A stretch of DNA of 64,000 nt, from contig JAXGXJ010000008.1 in the NCBI GenBank assembly GCA_040772905.1, positions 62,001 to 126,000 on the forward strand, given 5' to 3'. The stretch is from JAXGXJ01 sp040772905. Lineage in GTDB: Bacteria; Actinomycetota; Thermoleophilia; RBG-16-64-13. Of the stretch, positions 33,703 to 42,334 are shown one piece after another; position 1 is the first letter of the stretch, and the number at the start of each line of letters is the position of its first letter. The translations under genes and the position numbers were made by a program. Under the pieces are notes generated by a model. That model had not been told where the DNA came from, made no database searches, and saw only the letters and a program-made list of their open reading frames with translations.

Positions 33703-35127
33703 ATGGATCCCACTTCGCCCCCGCCCGGGCCCAAGCTGGCCTGCCGACCCTTCCCTGCCGAGAGTTTCCTGCTTCCGCACGTGCACTTGTTCGACCCGGC
33801 ATCGGGTGTGGACCGTCAGGGTGACCTGCTGGTGGCCGATGGCGTCATAGCGGCTCTCGAGGAGCGGATCGAGTCGCCCAGCGGTGTGGAGGTACTGGAA
33901 GATCTGGCGGGCTGTTGGGTGTTCCCCGGCTTCGTCGATCCGCATGTACACCTGCGCACTCCGGGCTTCGAGTACAAGGAGGATCTGGCTTCGGGCTCGC
34001 GAGCCGCCGCGGCAGGGGGATACGTGGCCGTGGTCGCCATGGCCAACACCGATCCGGTGGTCGATTCGGGTCCGTTGGCTGCGTGGGTGCTGGACAAGGC
34101 CGGCCGGGACTCCCTGGTGCGCGTGGGTCAGGTGGGCTCGGTCAGCAAGGGCCTCAAAGGCGAAGAACTGTCGGAGATGAGGGAGTTGGCCGATGCCGGG
34201 GTCATCGCTTTCTCGGACGACGGCAAGCCTGTGTGGGACGCAGACCTGCTGTTCCATGCTCTTCGCTACCTGCGCGGGACCGGCCGACCGGTGCTGCTAC
34301 ACCTGGAAGACAAGAACCTCTCGCTCGACGGGGTCATGCACGAAGGCAAGTGGAGCGCGCGGTTGGGGCTGCGCGGGATCTCCTCCGCCTGCGAGTCGGG
34401 GCCCATGGCTCGGGATCTGGAGATCGTACGTCGCATCGCGGCTGAGTCAGAGCGGATCGGGGCGGCGCGCGCAGCCGCCGCCCCGGCGGTGTCGCTTGAC
34501 GCACCTGGGGTCCCACTCGTGCATTTCCAGCATCTGTCTGCCGCGGACAGTGTGCGGCTGCTGCATCGGGCCAAGGAGGACGGACTGCCGGTGACTGCCG
34601 AGGCCACGCCGCTGCACCTGTTGCTCACCGACGAACGTCTCACCTCGTTCTGTCAGGATCTGCGCATCAACCCACCTCTGCGCTCCGAGGCCGATCGCGA
34701 CGCGCTCGTAAACGCCTTCGCCGAGGGGATCATAGACTGTGTAGGCAGCGACCACGCGCCGCACGCGCCCCACGAGAAAGAGGTGCCTATCGAGGAGGCG
34801 CTGTGCGGCAGCACGGCCCTGGAGACGTCGTTCGCCGCTCTCCACACCGGGTTGGTGCTCACCGGCAGGGTCACACTCGCACGTCTCATCGACGCCATGT
34901 CGGCTGCCCCGTGTCGTGTGCTCGGGTTGCCGCGGCCTGCGCTGCAGGTGGGGGCGCCGGCCGACTTGTGTGTGGTCGACCGTGACGAGACCTGGCAGGT
35001 GACGCCGGCTGCGCTGAAGGGTAAGAGCCGCAACTGCGCCCTCATGGGCGAGACCCTCAAGGGGAGGGTGCGGCTGACGGTGGTGGACGGGGCGCGCCGC
35101 TTCGCGCGCGCCCGGGGGGAGGACTGA
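33703..35127 (+). CDS. pyrC: Dihydroorotase
   Basis: Zinc amidohydrolase cyclising carbamoyl aspartate. It has 474 residues, class I type: metal site PHVHLRTPGFEYKEDL, the AMANTDPVVDS block, LHLEDKNLS, FQHLS, TAEATPLHLLL, and GSDHAPH with the catalytic Asp. Between the REIVRRIA helix and VHFQHLS there is an Ala-rich insert of about 18 residues (about 250-270) on a GC palindrome, and a second palindrome encodes part of the C-terminal tail. The stop shares a base with the carA start (TGATG). This and the absence of a carA leader suggest a pyrC-carA transcript under one PyrR site. Confidence 0.95.
   Translation: MDPTSPPPGPKLACRPFPAESFLLPHVHLFDPASGVDRQGDLLVADGVIAALEERIESPSGVEVLEDLAGCWVFPGFVDPHVHLRTPGFEYKEDLASGSRAAAAGGYVAVVAMANTDPVVDSGPLAAWVLDKAGRDSLVRVGQVGSVSKGLKGEELSEMRELADAGVIAFSDDGKPVWDADLLFHALRYLRGTGRPVLLHLEDKNLSLDGVMHEGKWSARLGLRGISSACESGPMARDLEIVRRIAAESERIGAARAAAAPAVSLDAPGVPLVHFQHLSAADSVRLLHRAKEDGLPVTAEATPLHLLLTDERLTSFCQDLRINPPLRSEADRDALVNAFAEGIIDCVGSDHAPHAPHEKEVPIEEALCGSTALETSFAALHTGLVLTGRVTLARLIDAMSAAPCRVLGLPRPALQVGAPADLCVVDRDETWQVTPAALKGKSRNCALMGETLKGRVRLTVVDGARRFARARGED
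34459..34484 (+). repeat. Perfect 8-bp inverted repeat inside pyrC
   Basis: GGGGCGGC and GCCGCCCC flank a 10-base loop. It encodes GAARAAAAPA, an insert in a surface loop of dihydroorotase. Confidence 0.75.
35090..35113 (+). repeat. Perfect 8-bp inverted repeat at the end of pyrC
   Basis: GGGCGCGC and GCGCGCCC flank an 8-base loop, encoding the Arg/Ala-rich tail just before the stop. It could also act as a structure in the pyrC-carA message. Confidence 0.65.
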
Positions 35128-36416
35128 TGTATCGCGGCGAGGTCCCTGGCTACGTGGTGCTACAGGACGGCACCGTCTTCTCCGGCTTCGGTTTCGGAGC
35201 CCAAGGCACCGTGTTGGGAGAGGCCGTCTTCAATACCGGCATGACCGGCTATCAGGAGGTGGTCACCGATCCGTCCTATCACGGGCAGATGGTCACCTTC
35301 ACCTATCCCATGATCGGCAACTATGGTGCCGCCGACCATCTCCTGGAGTCCTATGAGGCCCATTCCCGTGCTGTCATCGTACGCGAGATCAAGAACAGCA
35401 CATGGAACAGCACCTGCCCTGAGGCCTGGGTCGATTGGCTCGCCCAGCGGGGTATCGTGGGTGTTGCGGGCATCGACACCCGTGCCCTCACGCGACGTCT
35501 GCGTGAGCAGGGGGCTATGACCGCCTGCGTGGCAGCCGGGGTCGACCTGGACATCGAAGACCTTCTGGCCGCCGCTCGAGACTTCCCCTCCATGGCCGGT
35601 CGCGATCTGGCGAGCGCCGTCACCTGTGCGGCGCCGTATCACTGGGCCCCCGATTGCACCACTCTCGACGCTCCGACACCCGCGCTCACCGGCAGCGGTG
35701 TGCCCGTGTGGGAAGGACCCGCGCGCCCGGCCGAATTCCACGTGGTGGCCTACGATTTCGGCATCAAGCTGAGCATCCTGCGCAATCTGGCCACCGTGGG
35801 CTGCCGGGTGACGGTCGTGCCCGCGTCGACCAGCCCGGAGCAGGTGCTGGCCTTCCAGCCCGACGGGGTCTTCCTTTCCAACGGTCCGGGCGACCCGGCG
35901 GCGGTGGGCTATGCGGTGGACAACGTGCGCGGCCTTCTGGGCAAAGTCCCGGTGTTCGGCATCTGCCTGGGCCACCAACTGCTGGCTCTGGCCCTGGGGC
36001 TCTCCACGTACAAGCTCAAGTTCGGTCATCGCGGCATCAATCATCCGGTGCGCAACTACCTGTCGGGGCGCATCGAGATCACCAGTCAGAATCACGGCTT
36101 CGCCGTGGAGCCGCCCGAAGCCGTGCGTGCCGCCATGGCCGGCTTGGACTCCTCGGGCCCCGCGGCGCTGGCTGCGCTCACCGGCGACGACATGGTGCTC
36201 TCCACACCCTTCGGTCCGGCCCAGGTGACTCATCTCAACCTGAACGACGGCACGGTGGAGGGGTTGCGCCTCTTCGACCTTCCCGCGTACTCGGTGCAGT
36301 ACCATCCCGAGGCTGGTCCCGGCCCGCACGACAGCCACTATCTGTTCCATCAGTTCACCGAGTGCATGCGCGCGTGGCCTGGCACCACACGCGGCGCGGC
36401 ACCCGAGAAAGGGTGA
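35127..36416 (+). CDS. carA: Carbamoyl-phosphate synthase small (glutaminase) subunit
   Basis: Class I glutamine amidotransferase delivering ammonia to CarB. At 429 residues it has an N-terminal CarA domain (LQDGTVFSGFGFGAQG, EAVFNTGMTGYQEVVTDPSY, GIDTRALTRRLREQGAM). The glutaminase domain has catalytic C280 in FGICLGHQLLALALG and the His-Glu pair in YHPEAGPGPHDS. KFGHRGINHPVR is present. The large subunit gene carB is 22 kb away rather than adjacent. Both lie behind PyrR-type leaders, which would keep the subunits co-regulated. Confidence 0.96.
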   Translation: MYRGEVPGYVVLQDGTVFSGFGFGAQGTVLGEAVFNTGMTGYQEVVTDPSYHGQMVTFTYPMIGNYGAADHLLESYEAHSRAVIVREIKNSTWNSTCPEAWVDWLAQRGIVGVAGIDTRALTRRLREQGAMTACVAAGVDLDIEDLLAAARDFPSMAGRDLASAVTCAAPYHWAPDCTTLDAPTPALTGSGVPVWEGPARPAEFHVVAYDFGIKLSILRNLATVGCRVTVVPASTSPEQVLAFQPDGVFLSNGPGDPAAVGYAVDNVRGLLGKVPVFGICLGHQLLALALGLSTYKLKFGHRGINHPVRNYLSGRIEITSQNHGFAVEPPEAVRAAMAGLDSSGPAALAALTGDDMVLSTPFGPAQVTHLNLNDGTVEGLRLFDLPAYSVQYHPEAGPGPHDSHYLFHQFTECMRAWPGTTRGAAPEKG

Positions 36417-36421
36417 GAGGC

Positions 36422-36772
36422 ATGTCCATGACACCTGCAGGGCGCGATGACCCCAGACAAGCCGGGAACGGCAAGAAGTCGCAGGAACTCAAGCTGAAGA
36501 TGCCGGACGCGGTGGCCTCAGGGGTCTACGCCAACACCATGCTGGTCCATCACAGCCGCGAGGAGTTCGTCATGGATTTCTGCATGGTGGTGGGTGGCGC
36601 GGGCACGGTGGTCTCGCGTGTGGTCACCAGTCCCCCCCACATGAAACGCGTCCTGGCAGCGCTGGAGGAGAACGTGCGCAGGTATGAGGCCGCGCACGGC
36701 CCCATCAAAGGTACGGACACTCCTCCACCCATGCTTCTGGGCTTCCAGCCCCCGCCAGGGGGAGAGAACTGA
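36422..36772 (+). CDS. DUF3467 protein
   Basis: 116 residues matching the DUF3467 pattern: ASGVYANTMLVHHSREEFVMDFCMV, then VVTSPPHMKRVLAALEENVRRYEAAHG. The function of the family is unknown; it is widespread and small. The N-terminal 30 residues are polar. ATG 36422 follows carA by 5 bases, with GAGAGG upstream, so it is probably on the pyrC-carA transcript. The selenocysteine peroxiredoxin gene starts 14 bases later. Confidence 0.85.
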   Translation: MSMTPAGRDDPRQAGNGKKSQELKLKMPDAVASGVYANTMLVHHSREEFVMDFCMVVGGAGTVVSRVVTSPPHMKRVLAALEENVRRYEAAHGPIKGTDTPPPMLLGFQPPPGGEN

Positions 36773-36786
36773 CGAGGAGGTGGACC

Positions 36787-37248
36787 GTGCGTGCTGTGGG
36801 CGAAAGGGCCCCTCACTTTGTGGCCCCGGGCACCGAGGGCGAGATCGATCTGCAGGTTCTCCTGGCCAGAGGTCCGGTGGTACTCTACTTCTTCCCTCGG
36901 GCGTTCACACCCGGTTGAACGGTGGAGGCGGTTGAGTTCAACCAGGCGCGTTCCGAGTTCGAGGAGATGGGTATACAGATCGTGGGGACATCGGTCGATC
37001 CGCTGGAGAGACTGGCGCGCTTCCGCGACAAGCATGAGCTCGGCTTCCCTCTCATGAGCGATGCCGAGCGGACTGTGGGGACGGAGTACGGTACTCTGAA
37101 GAGTGAAGGCGGCTCACACGAGAGGGATACGTTCCTCATCGCCTCGGACGGCGTGATCGTGGCGGCCTACAAGAAGGTCGCGGCAAAAGGCCACGCCGCC
37201 AGGGTGCTCGAGGATGCGAGGAGACTGCGTGAGGAGGGTCGCATATAG
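36787..37248 (+). CDS. Selenocysteine-containing peroxiredoxin (Bcp/AhpC-TSA family), TGA at 36916 read as Sec
   Basis: Thiol peroxidase of 153 residues if the in-frame TGA at 36916-36918 is read through. The frame runs from GTG 36787 (AGGAGG upstream) through VVLYFFPRAFTPG, then TGA, then TVEAVEFNQ, EEMGIQIVGTSVDP, GFPLMSDAERTVGTEYGT and RDTFLIASDG. In Bcp proteins the sequence is FTPGCT, so TGA (residue 44) sits exactly at the peroxidatic Cys. A hairpin suited to a bacterial SECIS lies just downstream. Sec-containing peroxiredoxins (PrxU) are known in anaerobes. A nonsense mutation would be the alternative, but both halves are intact and no other damage is visible. It overlaps the next gene by 35 bases. 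Confidence 0.88.
36917..36953 (+). promoter_or_regulatory. Candidate bacterial SECIS hairpin
   Basis: Directly after TGA, GAACG (36917-36921) can pair with CGTTC (36949-36953). Above an internal loop, GGTTG (36930-36934) pairs with CAACC (36939-36943) around loop AGTT. The loop G lies about 18 bases after the TGA, within the usual distance for bacterial SECIS elements bound by SelB. Pairing was worked out by eye. Confidence 0.6.
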
Positions 37249-38872
37249 GATAGTGGGATCGAGGAGGCGCCGCCTGCTCTTGTCGGCAGGAGCGCTCGCT
37301 CTCGTGTTGGTCTGCTCGCTCGGCCTGACAGCCGGTATCGATGCCTTGGATCGGGCGGCGACTCCTGTGGGCGAACTCGTCGTGCCCGCGGAGGCGTCCG
37401 CCGCCACCCCCGCACTCGCGGAGGCGGTCACCACGAGTGCGGTGCCTGCCTCTGCCACGGGACCGGACCAGGGCGGCTCCGTGCCCCTGACCACACCCGT
37501 AGTCGACTTTCCTTCTGTCGATGTGGACGTCATCGTCTTCTCCACGCAGACCTCGGGGCTGGCTGCAGTGCGCGAGCTTGCTCTCAGCGCACCGCACCTA
37601 CGTGTGGCCCTCGTCTCCGCGGGCAACATGCTCGAGACTCCCCTGGCTCAGGGGTTGTCCGTGGAGGACGCCCGGGATATCGACGCTGTTGCGGGTGGCT
37701 TCTACAAGGAATGGCGCCAGGCGGTCATCGATTCCTACAAGCGGAGGGGCCTTTCGCCCTTCACCGCCAGCGGTCGCTTGGTGTACGAGCCCGAGGTGGC
37801 AGTGCAGGCGCTGTGGGCCGTCATGGGCGGCAGAGAGCGGGACAACTTGTATTTCTACTCCGCGCACCTAGTGGCGGCGTCAGATAGCGGGGGCCAGTGC
37901 TACGCCGATGTGCGGGTGGAGGGCCGCGGCATGCTCCGCATCAACACCCGCTATTTCGTCGACGCCAGTGTGGAACTCGATCTCGCCCGTGTGCTCGGCG
38001 CCGACTACCGGGTCGGGCGTCACGAGGCCGTGTACAACGATGTGACGGGCATGCGTCCCGCGTACCCGAGTGCCGAGAACGGGTATGAGACAGCGCCGCA
38101 GCGTTTCTCGCCCCTGCTCACCCTCAAGGTATATCGCGGCGTCAAAGCACCGCGCATAGCCAACCTGGTGCATCCCAACTACAACCCGGCCACGTACGCG
38201 TCCATGGGTGGATTCAGTCAAAAGAACGTCGATGCCTTCAGGACCAGTTGGTCCATGAACATCGCCACGCTGCCCAACAGCAAGCGCGAGCTGAACGAGA
38301 GTTGGAGCGACTGGCCCGACGTTGGCCTGGCCTTCCAGTGGGTGTTCTCACCGGAGAAGAGGGGAGAGATCCGCAAGCGTGTGCTGGAATGGTCCATCAA
38401 CCGCGTCCGGTATCTGCAGGAACACGGCTATCCCTATGTGGGCATCGCCACCATCCCCCAGAAGCTCTATGTCCGTGAGGGGCCGCGCGCTGTGGGCCTC
38501 GACACCTATACCGTAGACGAACTGCGGGCGGGTGTGGCGCGCGACGTGGTGGCGTTGGGCTGCTACTGTGAGTACGACCGCCACGACGCCTTCTATCCCA
38601 CCCACGTGGAACAGACGCGCTACGCGCGCGTGCCCATGGGCGCGCTCGTGGTACAGGGCCACCCGAATTTGCTGGTCACCACGGGGGTGTCGGTGGACTT
38701 CCGTGCCTACAGCTCGGCCATCCGCATGGAGCACACGCGTGCCGCCATGGGGGGAGCCGCCGGCGCCGTCATCACCATGGCGGACCGACTGCAGCTGCAA
38801 CCCGACCAGGTGCCCTACACGGAGGTCCGCAACCTTCTTCTGGCGCGCGGCTACAGACTCGACCTCCCCTAG
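37214..38872 (+). CDS. Exported FAD-dependent oxidoreductase (FAD_oxidored family)
   Basis: 552 residues. N-terminal SRRRRLLLSAG followed by a hydrophobic stretch (about 20-40) resembles a Tat-type or signal-anchor sequence. A Thr/Ala-rich linker (45-95) leads to the enzyme domain. The dinucleotide fold VDVIVFSTQTSGLAAVRELA has lost the usual GxGxxG glycines. The C-terminal block NLLVTTGVSVDFRAYSSAIR with MGGAAGAVITMAD matches the FAD_oxidored (PF12831-type) ending, so the fold is supported while catalysis is uncertain. The start is uncertain: ATG 37214, GTG 37229 or GTG 37253. It overlaps the Sec-peroxiredoxin gene and is probably co-expressed. No substrate can be named. Confidence 0.72.
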   Translation: MRGDCVRRVAYRIVGSRRRRLLLSAGALALVLVCSLGLTAGIDALDRAATPVGELVVPAEASAATPALAEAVTTSAVPASATGPDQGGSVPLTTPVVDFPSVDVDVIVFSTQTSGLAAVRELALSAPHLRVALVSAGNMLETPLAQGLSVEDARDIDAVAGGFYKEWRQAVIDSYKRRGLSPFTASGRLVYEPEVAVQALWAVMGGRERDNLYFYSAHLVAASDSGGQCYADVRVEGRGMLRINTRYFVDASVELDLARVLGADYRVGRHEAVYNDVTGMRPAYPSAENGYETAPQRFSPLLTLKVYRGVKAPRIANLVHPNYNPATYASMGGFSQKNVDAFRTSWSMNIATLPNSKRELNESWSDWPDVGLAFQWVFSPEKRGEIRKRVLEWSINRVRYLQEHGYPYVGIATIPQKLYVREGPRAVGLDTYTVDELRAGVARDVVALGCYCEYDRHDAFYPTHVEQTRYARVPMGALVVQGHPNLLVTTGVSVDFRAYSSAIRMEHTRAAMGGAAGAVITMADRLQLQPDQVPYTEVRNLLLARGYRLDLP

Positions 38873-38947
38873 GGGCGAGGGCTTCGGGGATCGTGTCTCA
38901 GCGCCGGCCGCGGGGCGGCATCGCCCGAGCGCGCGAGTGACTTCTGG

Positions 38948-40528
38948 TCACTCCTTGGCCAGGTCGGCCAAGTGAGCCTGCGCCCGTCCGCCGCCTCCGG
39001 CGGCCAGGACGTCGTACGCGGGGATGGTATAGACGCGGATCTTGTTGTCGAGAAAATCGGAGAAGGCGAGCAGCGTGCCATCAGGGGATACGTCAAGCCC
39101 TGTGCACTGGTTGCCGCCGACTATGGCGTCGAGGATCTTGCCGGTGGCGGTGTCGATGGCCAGGATCGAGCCCCACTCGGGTCCCGGGATGTAGTAGGTC
39201 TTGGGATTGTCCTTGCCCCGATTGGAGACGTACAGCACCTTGCCGTCGGGCGAGAGGTCCATCGTGTTGGGGCGCTCGTCGGTGTCGGCCAGCTTGGTGA
39301 CCTTCTCGGTGGCCAGGTCGACCACGAACACCTCTTTGGTGGACATGTCGTCGACGTAGAGGAGGCCGCGCGCATCGTCGCCCACCATGTGGCGCATGGC
39401 TCCTCCGGTCTTGAACAGGACTTCGCCTTTGCCGGTGGCCAGGTCGATGCGCTGGATGTCGCCGTTCTCGAAGCCGGCCACGAACAGCCGTGTGCCATCG
39501 GGTGTGACGTAGAGCCCGCGCGGAGTGACCACCGTCTTCATTCGCCGCACCAGCTTCCCGGTGGTGAGGTCGATCTCGGAGACGTCGTTGCTGACCCAGT
39601 TGGAGGCCCACAGCGTCTTCTCATCGGGTGAGAGGAGCAGGACCTTCGTCCAACTCCCACCGGTGTTGAAGGTGCGCAGCACTTTGCGCGAGGCGCGGTC
39701 GATCTCGAACACCGAGGCCGTCTCCATCTGGCTGGCGTACACTTTGGTGCCATCGCGGGTGAAGATCACCTCCACCGCACCGTGCTCGCCCAGCTTGACG
39801 CCGTCGATCTTCTTGCCCGTGGTGGGTTCGAAGATCTCCAGGCCGTAGCCGCCCAATAGCGAGACCCACATCTCGCTGCCGTCAGGAGTGAAGGCCACCT
39901 GCTTGGGGTTGGGGCCGCACTTATAGCGCACCAGGCTGTCATGGAGCAGCCCTTCCGGATCGAGCCAGAACTTGACCGTGGACTCCTTGTCCAGGTGCAT
40001 CTGACGGGTCACCAGGTTGTAACCGCCTTTCTGCAGCTGGATCTGGATATCGCCGCCGGGGATCTCCTGAGAGAAGGGAGTCTTGCCTTTGACGGTCTGC
40101 CCGTCCTGGAGGGTGATTGTGACGTTGGCGATCTCGGGGTTGCAGGTGAGAGTGAGCTTCTGCGGTGCCAGATTGGCCCGGGTGGTGCTGGTCGTGGAGG
40201 GTTCGGTCGGGGCGGTGGCGGGCTGTCCTTCGGGGAAGCCGGCTCCTTCGGTGCCGGCAGCTGATCCGCTCCGTCGGGATACGGCGGTCTCGATGCCTGC
40301 TCCCGACGCGGCTGCGTCCACAGCGCCTGTGCTCACGATGTTCTGATCGGACGAGAAGGCTCCGCTCAGCCACAGATAGGCTCCGTAGATACCGCCGCCC
40401 ACGAGGAGCACGACGACACATGCCGCCACAGCGCGCCTCAGGCGACGTCGCGCCCGTGCTCTACGGGTCGCCTGCTGCAGGTCGTGCCGGGTCGGTCTTC
40501 CTTCGGACGGAGGCGGGAAGGATTCCAT
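38948..40528 (-). CDS. Membrane-anchored PEGA/YVTN beta-propeller protein
   Basis: 526 residues. A basic N-terminus, one membrane segment (33-54) and a Ser/Thr/Ala/Pro linker lead to a PEGA-like domain (about 122-195). A beta-propeller with repeated VTPDGTRLFVA-, LSPDGKVLYVSN- and VSPDGTLLAFSD-type blades runs to the end. It should sit outside the membrane, but no ligand can be predicted; YVTN propellers bind proteins or surfaces. It converges with the FAD gene across 75 bases. The start has TATCAT 6 bases upstream on the minus strand and no Shine-Dalgarno sequence, suggesting a leaderless message. Confidence 0.8.
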   Translation of the reverse strand: MESFPPPSEGRPTRHDLQQATRRARARRRLRRAVAACVVVLLVGGGIYGAYLWLSGAFSSDQNIVSTGAVDAAASGAGIETAVSRRSGSAAGTEGAGFPEGQPATAPTEPSTTSTTRANLAPQKLTLTCNPEIANVTITLQDGQTVKGKTPFSQEIPGGDIQIQLQKGGYNLVTRQMHLDKESTVKFWLDPEGLLHDSLVRYKCGPNPKQVAFTPDGSEMWVSLLGGYGLEIFEPTTGKKIDGVKLGEHGAVEVIFTRDGTKVYASQMETASVFEIDRASRKVLRTFNTGGSWTKVLLLSPDEKTLWASNWVSNDVSEIDLTTGKLVRRMKTVVTPRGLYVTPDGTRLFVAGFENGDIQRIDLATGKGEVLFKTGGAMRHMVGDDARGLLYVDDMSTKEVFVVDLATEKVTKLADTDERPNTMDLSPDGKVLYVSNRGKDNPKTYYIPGPEWGSILAIDTATGKILDAIVGGNQCTGLDVSPDGTLLAFSDFLDNKIRVYTIPAYDVLAAGGGGRAQAHLADLAKE

Positions 40529-40534
40529 GCGCCA

Positions 40535-40540
40535 ATGATA
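40535..40540 (-). promoter_or_regulatory. -10 element of the beta-propeller gene, leaderless arrangement
   Basis: On the minus strand TATCAT ends 6 bases before the ATG at 40528, so transcription would begin at or next to the start codon. No purine-rich ribosome site lies between. Confidence 0.45.
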
Positions 40541-40590
40541 GCGGAGCCGGCGGACGACGACGTCTTCGACCGCGTTGCCGCCTCGGAGGC

Positions 40591-40596
40591 TACAAT
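40591..40596 (+). promoter_or_regulatory. -10 element before the photolyase gene
   Basis: TACAAT lies 21 bases before ATG 40618, with AAGGAGG between. No clear -35 box is visible. Confidence 0.4.
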
Positions 40597-40617
40597 GCGA
40601 GCGGAAGGAGGGAGCCG

Positions 40618-41994
40618 ATGGCCGCCACTATCGTATGGTTCCGCCGCGACCTGCGTCTGGCCGACAACCCCGCTCTGCTAAGGGCGGTCCAGCGGCGCGG
40701 CGCGGTCGTGCCCGTGTATCTGAGCGACTGGGAGCGCGGTTCGGACTGGGCTCCCGGCGCCGCCTCGCGCTGGTGGCTGGCGCGTTCTCTGGGGACTCTG
40801 AGCGCGTCGCTCGAGAGAGCGGGATGTCCTCTGCTGGAGCTGAGCGGCGACCCTGCGCAGGTGCTGCCGACGTTGGCGGGCGAGGTGGAGGCAGACCTTG
40901 TCACCTGGAACCGTACGTACGAACCGTACGCTCTGCAGCAGGATGAACGCTGGGTACGGACCTTGACCGAGGCCGGGTTGGATTGCGACATCTTCCCGGG
41001 CAGTCTTCTCTTCGAGCCCGAAGACCATCTTTCTCGAGCCGGGCGTGCCTTTGTGCAGTTCGGCGCCTTCTGGCGCTCCTGCCTCGCCCTGCCCGAGCCG
41101 GCCGCGCCCGCGCCCGCGCCCGAGCCCGGCGAATTGTCGGGGCGCTCTGTGTCGGGGAGGCTGCGCACCCCCCCGACGGCACTCGGGGGGCCGGAACCAC
41201 CCGCGGCGGGACAGGACGGTCTTGCCGAGGTGTGGCAGCCGGGCGAAGCGGGCGCTGCTCTCAGGTTGCAGCGTTTCCTTCGGGAGAGCCTCGCCGGGTA
41301 TGAGCACGACCGCGATCTCCCCGGGGTGGAAGGGGTATCGCGACTCTCGCCTCATCTTCACTTCGGGGAGCTGAGTCCGCAGCAGGTGTGGCATGCGGTC
41401 AAGGAGGCCGACCCGCGGCATGCGGGGCCTTTCCTGCGGCAACTGGGCTGGAGGGAGTTCGCCCACTATCTACTGGTCCATCTGCCCGCCACCGTGCGGG
41501 AGCCCTTCCGCCCGGAGTTCGCCGCCTTCCCCTGGCGCGATGATGCTGCCGGCTTGAAGGCCTGGCGGGAGGGCGAGACCGGGTTTCCGTTGGTGGATGC
41601 GGGCATGCGCCAACTCGCGACCGAGGGATGGATGCACAACCGCGTGCGCATGGTGGTGGCCTCTTTCCTCACGAAGGACCTGTTGATCCCATGGCAGGAG
41701 GGCGCGGCTTGGTTCTGGGACACGCTGGTCGATGCCGATCTCGCCAATAACACTCTGGGTTGGCAGTGGACGGCCGGCAGCGGCGTGGATGCCGCTCCGT
41801 ACTTCCGCATCTACAACCCTGTGCTGCAGGCCGAGCGCTTCGATCACGCTGGAGACTACGTCAGGCGATGGTCGCGTCCCGACGGGAGCACCTCGACACC
41901 CATCGTCGATCACGGCCAGGCCCGGCTGCGCGCACTGGCGGCCTTCAAGGCGCTGCGCTCGCGCAGCGGAGCCTCGCACGGTGGGGAGGCATAG
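40618..41994 (+). CDS. phr: Deoxyribodipyrimidine photolyase (cryptochrome/photolyase family)
   Basis: Light-driven flavoenzyme repairing cyclobutane pyrimidine dimers. The 458 residues comprise an N-terminal photolyase alpha/beta domain (VWFRRDLRLADNPAL, about 1-130) and a C-terminal FAD domain with SRLSPHLHFGELSPQQVW, WREFAHYLLVH, FPLVDAGMRQLATEGWMHNRVRMVVASFL-type sequence, and DLANNTLGWQWTAGSGVDAAPYFRIYNPVLQAERFD. All are class I blocks. The linker between domains (about 160-205) is low-complexity and includes a perfect palindrome. Presence suggests exposure to light or a light-exposed ancestor. AAGGAGG precedes ATG 40618. Confidence 0.95.
   Translation: MAATIVWFRRDLRLADNPALLRAVQRRGAVVPVYLSDWERGSDWAPGAASRWWLARSLGTLSASLERAGCPLLELSGDPAQVLPTLAGEVEADLVTWNRTYEPYALQQDERWVRTLTEAGLDCDIFPGSLLFEPEDHLSRAGRAFVQFGAFWRSCLALPEPAAPAPAPEPGELSGRSVSGRLRTPPTALGGPEPPAAGQDGLAEVWQPGEAGAALRLQRFLRESLAGYEHDRDLPGVEGVSRLSPHLHFGELSPQQVWHAVKEADPRHAGPFLRQLGWREFAHYLLVHLPATVREPFRPEFAAFPWRDDAAGLKAWREGETGFPLVDAGMRQLATEGWMHNRVRMVVASFLTKDLLIPWQEGAAWFWDTLVDADLANNTLGWQWTAGSGVDAAPYFRIYNPVLQAERFDHAGDYVRRWSRPDGSTSTPIVDHGQARLRALAAFKALRSRSGASHGGEA
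41169..41190 (+). repeat. Perfect 8-bp inverted repeat in the photolyase linker
   Basis: CCCCCCGA and TCGGGGGG around a 6-base loop, in the Pro/Gly-rich linker between the antenna and FAD domains. Confidence 0.7.
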
Positions 41995-41999
41995 CCAGC

Positions 42000-42260
42000 A
42001 TGGCCCGAGCGCGCAAGAAGGAACGTCTCCTCTTCCTCACCTCCGACCCCTCCTTCCGGCACCCCGAGTGGGCCGTGGGAGAGATGGTCGTGCACGAGCG
42101 AGAGGTCTTCCGCATCACACGTTGGGTTGAGCGCGATCCGGTGAGGTTGCGCAGGGGAGGATCAGTGCGTCAATGGGAGATCTGGGGCGAGCCCGTCTCC
42201 GATGACGATCTGCGAGAGGAGTTGGCCCGGGCGGCCGAACGGATGCTGAGCGGAGACTGA
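42000..42260 (+). CDS. Hypothetical protein, 86 residues
   Basis: Starts 5 bases after the photolyase stop, with GGGGAGG about 10 bases upstream, so probably the same transcript. Basic N-terminus (MARARKKERLLFL), then HPEWAVGEMVVHEREVFRITRW, a block resembling small beta-strand proteins of unknown function, and an acidic C-terminal helix. No domain is recognised. Good spacing and codon use like its neighbours support a real gene. Confidence 0.65.
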   Translation: MARARKKERLLFLTSDPSFRHPEWAVGEMVVHEREVFRITRWVERDPVRLRRGGSVRQWEIWGEPVSDDDLREELARAAERMLSGD

Positions 42261-42305
42261 GCCGCGGACCTCCGGCCGGCGGCCCATACCGTTGCGGACG
42301 GCTGC

Positions 42306-42334
42306 TGTTCGAAACACGACCCGGGTTGTAGACT
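42306..42334 (+). promoter_or_regulatory. Promoter for the acyltransferase-macrodomain pair
   Basis: TGTTCG (weak -35, 42306-42311), 17-base spacer, TAGACT (42329-42334). It lies in the 159-base gap before the acyltransferase gene. Confidence 0.4.

Noticed and set aside
36787..37248. Peroxiredoxin as a pseudogene split by a nonsense codon
   Set aside because: The TGA replaces precisely the catalytic Cys and nothing else is damaged; selenocysteine explains it better.
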